64,000 nucleotides of DNA, taken from positions 56,320,247-56,384,246 of the forward strand of contig NW_026262604.1 in NCBI RefSeq assembly GCF_021869535.1, written 5' to 3'. The translations under genes and the position numbers were made by a program. This document shows, piece after piece, positions 56,337-64,000 of the stretch (position 1 is the first letter of the stretch; every line of letters starts with the position of its first letter). Origin of the DNA: Mytilus californianus (taxonomy: Eukaryota > Mollusca > Bivalvia > Mytilida > Mytilidae). Under the pieces are notes generated by a model, which ran no database searches, was not told the DNA's origin, and saw only the letters and a program-made list of their open reading frames with translations.

Positions 56337-59300
56337 AGTCTAAATTGAAAACAACGTTCAAACCTATGATTGCGTTGGATAAAAACCGCAATTTTTATAC
56401 GTGTGCATGCAAAAACAAATTTCTTGTTAGAGGGGTCTAAATACAGCACAAACAACATTTTCCAAAAGACCAAAAAAGTGAAAAAGTATATTTTAACAAA
56501 ACGCATTTGACTAACAGGTCGAACAACAAATGTTCTTAAACCCTGCTGACTGCCATGGGCGATTGCCAAATAAACGTATCACCGATGTAATAAATGGATC
56601 TTAATTATAAATTAAATACTAAACGAAAACAATAAACTTGCGGAAAAGATATATATACATGTATATATATACAAGTCTAAATTGAAAAAACGTTCAAACC
56701 TATGATTGCGTTGGATAAAAACCGCAATTTTATTGTTTTCTGTTTGGTATTAAATTAAGAACTAAGATCCATTTTGTTACATCTGGTGATCCGTTTATTT
56801 GACAATCGCCATGGCAGTCAGCAGGGTTTAAGAACATCTGTTGTTCGACCTGCTAGTCAAATGCGTTTTGTTAAAATATACTTTTTCACTTTTTTGGTCT
56901 TTTGGAAAATGTTATATATGTCAAATGAAACTTTCGTCATTTCTTGAATATTAAAAGCGACTTAAATATTACCTCATACTGTTGAAGGCATTCATTTATA
57001 ATTCTATTCCTTAAAAAGACCTGAAAAGAAAATGAAATCTTGATAAAAATTGTAAGTAACCATTTGATTTATTCTTGTTTGTCGGGAAGGATAGAAAGAA
57101 GTGGAAACAATTCTGAATTCATTATTTTTTTCGACGAAAAGGGGGGGGGGATAACTTCTAAGAACCTTAGTTTTTTGTTTCGATATTTATTAAATATTAA
57201 TTATATCTACAGTATATTTTTCAATGATATTAAGTTGTGTAATTCAACTGATCAATGACATGCTGATGTAAGGTAGCATTAAAACATGGTTCATATAAAA
57301 TACAACATAATGTATTCAGGATATTTGAATTATACAGCACTATACTTACTTTAATTATAACATAAATAACGAAAAATATTTGAAACAGCCCAAAAACTGT
57401 CACCAATACGATGAAAACATAAAGATCAAGGTCGTCCTGGTAAGACTGTGAAGAGAACTGTGATATCACAGCGTGCCAGATACATACTGTGTATGTAAAT
57501 AACATACTAAACAGTAAATACACATCCTGAAATATAAAGTTCAAGATATCAGAACTGGAATATTACGACGTATCAAATATAGTTGTCAATCGGCAAACCT
57601 CGGCAGATTCCGCTACCGTACAAGACTGTTAGATCTGCCGAGGTGTGCCGAATGATACAGTTGTGGTAGTACGTTAATACTATATTGAAGATAATAAACA
57701 TTTTGAAACACTAATAAACTGATATTTTTTTACAAATGAAAAAAAAACAAAAAACAAGGTCACTAACATTGTAGCTGTTCATACAAGAAACAGATTTTCA
57801 AATAGCTTGCCTGGCAGTAGAACCTATTACATGTAATCATAGCTATGAGCTTTCAGTTTGAGCAAGTCAAATATTATCATAACATAAATTAAAAAAAACC
57901 TGAAGAAGCTTACATTGAGCGAACCTTTGGAATGTGTATGAAACTGAAGAGATTCGAACGAATACACATTCTAATTTCCTTTCACCAACTTCCGTTCATA
58001 CTATTACATGTACATGTCACCACTCAAACTACTATATATACAATTGTGAAAAAGAGAACAGTTTTTACCTCTTACTCGTACATATGGAAAATTATCATCG
58101 TGCTTTTTTTTTTTACATGTAACCAGAAAGACACATGCCATCAAAACTCATGATACCAAGACACATGAAACATTATCCATGTTATCTTTCAGCCACGTTT
58201 CACATCTTTAACAGCTTCTATTCTCTGAGAAACGTTCGATGTAAACTTTCTTAAAGACTTGCACATAATCTTCATTCTGAATATATCCACAGCTTAAAAT
58301 TGAAACCCGTTTCCATCTCTTTGATATTTTTATGGATGTGCAGGATCTGAAGATGACCTGTGTAAAGATTAATTTCGTATCTTTCCTAACATACTCTACC
58401 TCAAGGGTGACTGGGGAATAAAAATATGGCTTCCTTGGTCTTCTACCGACCGGCAGTAAAACCCTTGACAAAATAGGTCGTCCGGTTGGCTATGTGGGAT
58501 GTATAAAAACGCTGGACGTCAAGCAGAAAAATTCATGAATCAATTCCTACATTTTTTTATGAATGGCAGCCGAAAATTCCAGCCCTTCATTGCAGTAACT
58601 CACTTTACAGAACCTATATTGTTGTGTAATTTGTTCTAGTCTAGACTTTTTATGAAATATTGGCCACTGGTCGATCAGTAAACGACGATCAATAAATCAA
58701 TCACTTAAATATGTATATCCTTATTATTATTTTCTTATATATTTACGAAAATGGGACAAATTTGACTGGTCAGGTTTCAAAAATTTTATTGTCTCAAGCC
58801 ACTAGCTACAACATCAGACAAGTTCCGTTCTCTTAGAAAATTTTAGAATTTGTCAAAGGGATGTAACTCCATTAAAATTATGTTGACAGATTAGATCCCT
58901 TGAGTGTTATATACATTAATAGCAAAGTACTAACCAATATTGTGTTGTACGATATTTTCGGTAACCCTTGATTTGTGACTATTCGGAATGCTACTGTAGT
59001 TAACATTAATGTGATGGATAACTGTAAACGATTCTGCGTCAAATTGTTGTCGACTGCAAATGTTGCTATTGAGGTAGATGAAATAAATCCCTGAAATAAA
59101 AAGCATAAACACTTTTAAGATTTGTTTTTATAAATTAATGTAACAGTATATCGGCAACACATTATTAAAATGGGTTATTATATACTTAGTAGTATATACA
59201 GATAAATTGTATGTGTAATACGGTCAACGGCAATCGTGTTGTATCAGCCATCCGTGATGATACCGATATCAGTCACGGTTGCAAAGGCTTTATCACACCT

Positions 59301-62283
59301 TTAATATGTATGAAGTCACGTCATCGATATCAGTCACTGTTGCAAAGGCTTTATCAAACCCCTATTCTGTATAACGTCATGTCACATAAAAACATCTACT
59401 TGAGGTATATATATAACCGGAAGAAAAGTGACATTGGGAACTTTTACAATAATTCGCAAAGTGCTTTATATCAACTCTCGTTTTAGATTGAATATTTATA
59501 TGAACTCTCGTTTTAAATTGGATATTTATATGGACTCTCGTTTTAAATTGACTATTTCTCGTTTTAATTTTAAGTTGAATATTTCTTGTTTTAAATGTTT
59601 CTTCATTCTTAAATATAATGTTTCTTGATTTCAAATACCCAAGAGATTATAGATTTACTATTTTACAACTTGATCCGTTGGCTGTCAAAAGTGCGATACT
59701 TACACTCAACTTCAAAAGAAGCAAGTATCGCTATTTTGCTAAGTTTAGCCGGAGGACAATAATCCGTTTATGATTACATAAGATTAGACAATGACAGATA
59801 TATTTCATGAGAACTTTTTATAATGTTTTTAAGATCCTTAACTTGAGATTAATGAATTATTGTATGTTTTGTAAACTGTTGCTTGGGCAGTCTTCCCCTA
59901 GCTCTCAAGCTGTACACATGTGAATAAATTTGTATATATTGTATATGGTCTTGCGTTTAAAGCAGCCACAGTGTCGATTATAGACCTACAGACTTTAATG
60001 TAACCCGTGCCGAAATTCACGGAGTTATACCGAAATTCACGGGGTTATATATATAATAAAGTTTATTTGATATGGCTTTTTCAATATCACACACTGTATC
60101 AACCCTCAACCAATATATTAATCCCTCGAACAGAGCTCTTGGGATTATATTGGTTTCTCGGGTTGATAAGGATGTGATATTGAAACAGCCATATGATATT
60201 CTCTATTAACATCACTCTCACCCAATGTCTTTTTAAAACGACTTAAGGAGAAAATATTTAATTTAACAAGGAGTATGCGCCACGCGTTAGGGGACGACCA
60301 TTTGATTTTCTGGTGGGAGTGGGGGGATTTTGAAAATGAATAACTTGGCCTCGAAAGAACTGAAAATAAATAACATGGCATGGAAAGAACTGTAAATAAA
60401 TAACTTTGCACAAGACTTGATGAAAATGAATATTCTAATATGACGTGCTTCTTTCGCTTTGTAAACAACACCGTGATAAAATTCTCGATATATCTATACT
60501 TAGCGCAGACTCAGAGATGTGCATATTGGTGGCTGTTATTATTTACCTCCCACGTAAATCTACATGTATCGTAACCTATGTGCAAACACTGTGTCGATTT
60601 CGTTGTGTCCAAATTGAAATTGAAAAAGAAACTACAGAACCGTTATTCCTATTATATTGCATAACAAAAATAATTAATGCACAAGAGCTTAAAAAATGTA
60701 TACAATCAAATTAAAATAAAATTCCGCCAAATTTCATGAATGATCTTGGCGTCATATGAATGAAAACTCTAAAGCTGAATATTTTCCGTTACGTATACGC
60801 CCTAAGTTCGGATAATATTGCATTAAAATGGAGTTTTGAGGCAGGTGTTGTTTCATTTTCTATTCCATTGCATTATTCGCACATTTGTGGATTTCAGCAA
60901 GTCAACATGGCGGCTCCGCACTCCTTAGTTACGACATGTCAACTCTGGATTTGACAGTAAATAGTAGCCAACGAAAAATAAATGTTTGGGTTAAGAATTA
61001 TGAGAATTGAACACAATTTTTCTACTGCTTATTTGAGAAATAATTCATGTAAGACTTGAATTTATATGAAATGTGTAGCTTTTATCTTACAGGGGGTAAA
61101 ATAGAACAGCCATACACACAGGAATCTTACGTTCGCTTCAGTTTTTAAATTACCGTATTTGTCCTATTAGAATCGAAATAATTCATGGAAGCCATAGATT
61201 TGTTGGACATTTACACATGGCCTGGGCCGTGATATTCGTTAATTTTATCCCTCGCTAACGCTCATGATAAAATTCGATTATCACAGCCCAGGCCATGTGT
61301 ACATGTCCAACAAATCTATGGCTTTCATGAATTATTTCTTAATTCTGCAACATAAAATTTAGGAAACAAATTTGAACAAAGGTGAAAATTAATCCGTAAA
61401 AAAATCCTACTACCCCTCCCCCCCCTTTCCGAATATCAAATGTTCGTCCCCTTATAAGAAACATGTATTTGTTACTTTTGTATTGGAGAGGATATATATA
61501 GGTTTAAAACTGATATGCAATCTTTTTCAGCTATATTCTGAATATAGTATTTTAAAATTAGATTAGTCATTGGCAAAAATTCCATGTTCAGTTGGTATGA
61601 CAAATTCAAAGTAAGGTCAAACAAGAAGTGACTGCCTAAGTGATCTGAAAATCGCTTACAACTCTCTTTTACACAGTAAAACTCGTCAAAAATAAAGATT
61701 CTGCATAAACATCCAATCATTGTTCTTTATCTATAACAAAAGCTAAGAAAATTGTGACGAAAAAACAATACAGAAATAAAGATCCCCCAAACCATACCCT
61801 CTTAGATTTTAAAGCCATTACCATCACTAACACCATATTCCAAACGAAAAACTTCCATCTCCGGACCGCACAACATCCGGCACTTATACCCGGAAATGTT
61901 ACCCTTTTCCTTTGGGAAAAATCTTTTCTCGTTGGCTTCTTTCGCATTGTAACAAAATCACAAAGTTGCCATTCTTGTTCATCAACAAAACATGCAGAAT
62001 TTAACAGACTTATTTCTTCTTTGTCTTCTGCGATTTCTAACTGGCTTTGTGGGTATTCAGACGTAATGTATACATTTAAGAACTGATGGTCAAAAGGAAA
62101 ATCTGGTAGTTCAAGTTTCTCTGAAAAAGCTCCTTGAAGGCGACGTTTTTCGACAATATATGCCTTCTTTTTGTCTGTATAATGAACTTCTTTCCACGGC
62201 TTGTCATCTTTGGTCTGTTCTATTAGATTTTGTACTATCAACTTTGGATCCCAGAAACTGTCTAAATCCAGCACATAGTCGTT
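53369..62283 (-). CDS. Pentameric ligand-gated ion channel (Cys-loop superfamily, Cys-less), 5' end missing
   Basis: Six exons with GT-AG borders, all phase 0: 61822-62283, 58935-59090, 57350-57526, 56973-57020, 55255-55323, 53369-53491. In order: most of the extracellular ligand-binding domain (FWDPKL, RRLQGAF, LPDFPFDHQ, FVDEQEW); the M1 start RRWKFFVWNM; M2 NRLQLSITLMLTTVAFRIVT; LPKISYNTIL into M3; a linker of about 10-12 residues; M4; and a 79-residue tail, basic then acidic. The two Cys-loop cysteines are absent (Glu and Leu at those places). It should be a plasma-membrane channel; ligand and ion choice cannot be read. The N-terminal exon(s) with the signal peptide are not visible up to 64000. 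Confidence 0.8.
53492..54689. other. Intron of the ion-channel gene
   Basis: Contains a diverged repeat A piece at 53595-53720 (AAACGGTATGGGTTTTGCTC) and phrases near 53890-53940 shared with 30110-30180. No other exon seen. Confidence 0.5.
54690..55195 (+). repeat. Mussel repeat A, long copy in an intron
   Basis: TACCCTGCCACGTCCACTCT, TGTTACACCACTGTCCCAGG, CTGTAATTCAGTGGTTGTCG, TTGAAGGCCGCGTACGG and ATATACCACATCTTCTTATT. Confidence 0.85.
55255..55323 (-). CDS. Ion channel, exon with basic tail segment
   Basis: 23 codons, EHAMKVFGDNWKHQRNSRKN plus ALL, TTTTCAG acceptor and GTAGGT donor, phase 0 at both ends. Confidence 0.65.
55400..56234. other. Intron sequence
   Basis: A TGCTGCTGGTGGACTA phrase occurs at 55377 and 55531, and GGGTGTCGGCTAAGATTC twice near 55677-55720. 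No exon recognised. Confidence 0.45.
56235..56334. repeat. Repeat A end fragment and (TA)n microsatellite
   Basis: GTATAGTTGTCTCATTTGCA and CATACCACATCTTCTAC, then about 17 TA dinucleotides (56301-56334). Confidence 0.8.
56334..56912. mobile_element. Foldback element: 180-bp inverted arms plus 61-bp direct repeat
   Basis: Arms 56454-56633 and 56732-56912 are imperfect inverted copies (AACATTTTCCAAAAGACCAA ... CTTTTGGAAAATGTT). A 61-bp block starting ACAAGTCTAAATTGAAAACA lies at 56334-56396 and again at 56671-56731 between the arms, each time next to a TATA-rich stretch. Non-coding; its transcript would form a long hairpin. Confidence 0.8.
56973..57020 (-). CDS. Ion channel, 16-codon micro-exon after M4
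   Basis: VFLRNRIINECLQQYE, acceptor TTCTTTTCAG, donor GTAATA, phase 0. Confidence 0.65.
57350..57526 (-). CDS. Ion channel, exon with M3, short linker and M4
   Basis: 59 codons: M3 VYLLFSMLFTYTVCIWHAVI, linker SSQSYQDDLD, M4 YVFIVLVTVFGLFQIFFVIY, then VIIK. Acceptor TATATTTCAG, donor GTAAGT. Confidence 0.8.
57590..57653. repeat. Short intronic hairpin
   Basis: CGGCAAACCTCGGCAGAT pairs with AGATCTGCCGAGGTGTGCCG across a ~25-base loop. Confidence 0.65.
57654..58934. other. Intron of the ion-channel gene
   Basis: No exon or repeat recognised. The 87-codon minus frame at 58208-58471 lacks motifs and convincing splice sites. Confidence 0.5.
58935..59090 (-). CDS. Ion channel, exon with end of M1 and M2 pore helix
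   Basis: 52 codons: FISSTSIATFAV, NLTQNRLQLSITLMLTTVAF (M2), RIVTNQGLPKISYNTIL. Acceptor TTTATTTCAG, donor GTTAGT. The longest open frame over this stretch is a different one; the channel frame is chosen because it joins in phase and matches the pore. Confidence 0.8.
59257..59385 (+). repeat. About 65-bp duplication
   Basis: CGATATCAGTCACGGTTGCA (59266) and CGATATCAGTCACTGTTGCA (about 59326), each followed by AAGGCTTTATCA. Confidence 0.85.
59472..59600 (+). repeat. About 30-bp minisatellite
   Basis: AACTCTCGTTTTAAATTG plus ATATTTATATG, three good and two eroded units. Confidence 0.85.
60066..60200. repeat. Long imperfect palindrome
   Basis: GATATGGCTTTTTCAATATC, TATCAACCCTC and AACCAATATATTAATCCC on the left mirror GGGATTATATTGGTTTCTCG, GGGTTGATA and GATATTGAAACAGCCATAT on the right. 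Confidence 0.75.
60288..61454. mobile_element. Terminal-inverted-repeat element (about 1.17 kb) in an intron
   Basis: Left TTAGGGGACGACCATTTGAT and complement of the right end TAAGGGGACGAACATTTGAT. Just inside the left end are repeated GAAAATAAATAACATGGC-type units (60335-60430), and C/G-runs lie near both ends. A 164-bp palindrome (61175-61338) is contained in it. No transposase. The design is like the MITE at 17563-17810. Confidence 0.65.
61175..61338. repeat. 164-bp near-perfect palindrome
   Basis: GAAATAATTCATGGAAGCCA, ATTTGTTGGACAT and GGCCTGGGCCGTGAT mirror ATCACAGCCCAGGCC, ATGTCCAACAAAT and GGCTTTCATGAATTATTTC; the centre is CTCGCTAACGCTC. Confidence 0.85.
61822..62283 (-). CDS. Ion channel, extracellular-domain exon
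   Basis: 154 codons between acceptor TTATTTTTAG (62284-62285) and donor GTAATG (61821). Starts NDYVLDLDSFWDPKL and ends RRWKFFVWNMVLVM at the start of M1. The FPFD loop is flanked by no cysteines; a GCC pair sits just before RRWKFF. Reading through the donor instead gives a stop at 61717, so splicing is needed for the rest of the channel. Confidence 0.85.
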
Positions 62284-63739
62284 CTAAAAATAAACATTAA
62301 TATATTCATTATCAGTCATCACCTTTACGACAAATATACTGTAAACCAAATAATTTTGGCGAGCGATTCATTTTCTCGACTTTCGCGAGTAGAAAAATAA
62401 CGCGAATATAAATGTAAAACTTGGACATTTCCTTATTTAACTAAATCAAGTAAATTTGAAAATCGCGAAATTAAATCGTCGTGAAATGGGCTAGAAAGGA
62501 CTAAACGCGAAAAAAATGTATCCGCGAAAATAAGTTGGTTTACAGTACTGCATCGGAATGTTGTTTTGGAAAAAAGTTGGGATCATATATAAATATATAT
62601 ATATATAGTCGTTGTTTTGTCCATCCATACGTCCGTGCATGGTAACATTTTGCATACTAGAAAAATGGTCCCCGGATTCCTTTGCTACATGTAAATGGTT
62701 AGGAAATTACTCAGATGAAAGATGTTGGGAAGAAAAAGAAGCTTATTGATTTGGGGGTCAATTATATGTCAACATTCATAGCCAAATAATGTTTTTGTCA
62801 ACTTTTGGTTTCTTGTGAATATCTCCAGTTTTTTGAGGGGGAGGGGAGTAAAAATTACATAGACAAAAGATATAGAAACATTGTTTTGATTTTCAGCTTA
62901 ATAGGACGAAAGGTCTCTATTCTTTTTTAAAGAAAGCAACTTGTTAGTTGTATATGGAGGTTTGATTACACGAGACTGCTTTTCACATTACTAACGTTTT
63001 GATTGGCTGATCAGATGCCTTATCGTTTCTTATCGTTTACAAGAGTGGCAAAACAATTACAGAACTGCAAATTGTATTCATCCTGATTAAAATATCAGAA
63101 CCAAAGTCAACCTTAAGTTGTGATACGCAGACTATGAATTTCGATCCCTTCTTATTTCGTAAACCTTCTTTTATTGTTTTTATGAAAATTTCGAGACATG
63201 TTTTCTTGAAACCTACATTTTGATCGTTTATTTTAAACATAAACGATTATTTTATTAAAACAACCTGTGTAAATCTCATATAATATTGATAACAGCAGGT
63301 TGAAAAATTCAGGCTTCTGCAGAATAAATCTTTGAAAATAATAAACCTTCTCATAATCATATTCAACCAAACACTAGATTAAGGGATCCATGCACAATAT
63401 GTTCGGTAAAGCTAAGGGGCGAACCCGTTAAAATCTAAAGCCTCTGGAAGAAGTATTTATAACATATGCCAGCTGCATATATGTAGAATGAAATTTCATT
63501 AGAACATTGGTTTCTAAATGAAAATTCTTTGTGTATAAAATTCGGGATTTATATTGGACATGTGCACCCTAGACCTGACAATTAAGTCAGGATTAGCAGA
63601 ACCTCTTCCAACTTTTTGAAAGGTTTTGACATCTCTTTATAATAAACTATTATTTTATTTTCTTGCAATATCATTCGGTATGTACCCGCAACCCATGCCC
63701 TCCTGAACCTGACGGGTCTGGGGAACACCTGTTCAGTTT
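62284..63739. other. 5' intron or upstream region, nothing recognised
   Basis: AT-rich. A (TA)n tract near 62587-62607. The 67-codon minus frame at 63037-63240 has no channel motif. The missing N-terminal exon was not found here. Confidence 0.45.
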
Positions 63740-64000
63740 TTAGATATAAGAAGATGTGGTATGAGTGCCAATGAGACAACTCTCCATCCAAGTCAAAATT
63801 CATAAAAGTAAACCATTATAGGTCAAAGTACGGTCTTCAAAACGGAGCCTTGGCTCACACCGAACAGCAAGCTATAAAGGGCCCGAAAAATTACTAGTGT
63901 AAAACCATTCAAACGGGAAAACCAACGGTCTAATCTATATAAAAAACGAGAAACGAGAAACACTTATGAACCACATCAACAAACGACAACTAATGAACAT
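63740..64000 (-). repeat. Mussel repeat A, reverse copy running off the window
   Basis: AGAAGATGTGGTATGAGTGC, CCAATGAGACAACTCTCCAT, CAAAGTACGGTCTTCAAAAC and GAACAGCAAGCTATAAAGGG. This version differs inside from the other copies (CAAACGGGAAAACCAACGG). Confidence 0.8.

Noticed and set aside
58208-58471. 87-codon minus frame as an extra ion-channel exon
   Set aside because: No channel motif, no good acceptor and donor, and the flanking exons 58935-59090 and 57350-57526 join in phase without it.
63037-63240. Frame of 67 codons as the missing N-terminal channel exon
   Set aside because: No signal peptide or ligand-domain motif could be read.

Overview
The window looks like nuclear DNA of a bivalve, most likely a mussel (Mytilus or a close relative). 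It is AT-rich, has eukaryotic GT-AG introns, and is filled with short interspersed repeats that I recognise from memory as typical of mussel genomes, although I could not search for them. No rRNA, tRNA, CRISPR array or bacterial operon was seen.

Layout. (1) 1-7989: part of a decayed Polinton/Maverick-like (adintovirus-like) endogenous element. It carries a zinc-ribbon/PLA2-like/integrase fusion on the minus strand. On the plus strand it has a compact capsid block: FtsK/HerA-type packaging ATPase, zinc-ribbon protein, DUF8207-like protein, a small GSG-motif protein, double-jelly-roll major capsid protein, minor capsid/penton protein and two hydrophobic virion-type proteins. A minus-strand gene closes the block. 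Almost every gene is broken by in-frame stops or frameshifts; the penton gene and a small zinc-ribbon ORF are open. Most plus-strand genes start in a repeated TATAAATAAATG motif that often also contains the stop codon of the gene before. (2) 8190-15620: a ~177-bp satellite (about 35 copies, with an 885-bp five-unit duplication) and a 65-bp array. (3) 15.7-38.6 kb: gene-poor repeats, including MITEs, a hAT-like element with a target-site duplication, four minisatellites, Penelope-like RT debris and hammerhead-ribozyme (retrozyme-type) copies. (4) 38715-42280, minus strand: a probable two-exon gene for a small secreted protein I do not recognise. (5) 43.4-52.6 kb: interspersed repeats, a 5'-truncated LINE with a mutated RT active site and a decayed Penelope-like RT. 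(6) 53369-62283, minus strand: six in-phase exons of a pentameric (Cys-loop family) ligand-gated ion channel that lacks the Cys-loop cysteines, has a very short M3-M4 linker and carries a C-terminal tail; its 5' exon(s) are not seen. (7) 62.3-64 kb: intergenic or 5' intron sequence ending in a mussel repeat.

How it fits together. The viral-type genes would have formed one virion module (integration, packaging, capsid), now dead. The two host genes sit in introns and flanks heavily colonised by mobile DNA. The most interesting signals are the stop-start promoter motif of the element, the fused integrase, the hammerhead ribozymes, a 3'-RNA structure shared by two LINE-type tails, and a MITE whose interior grew into a 1.7-kb minisatellite open on both strands.
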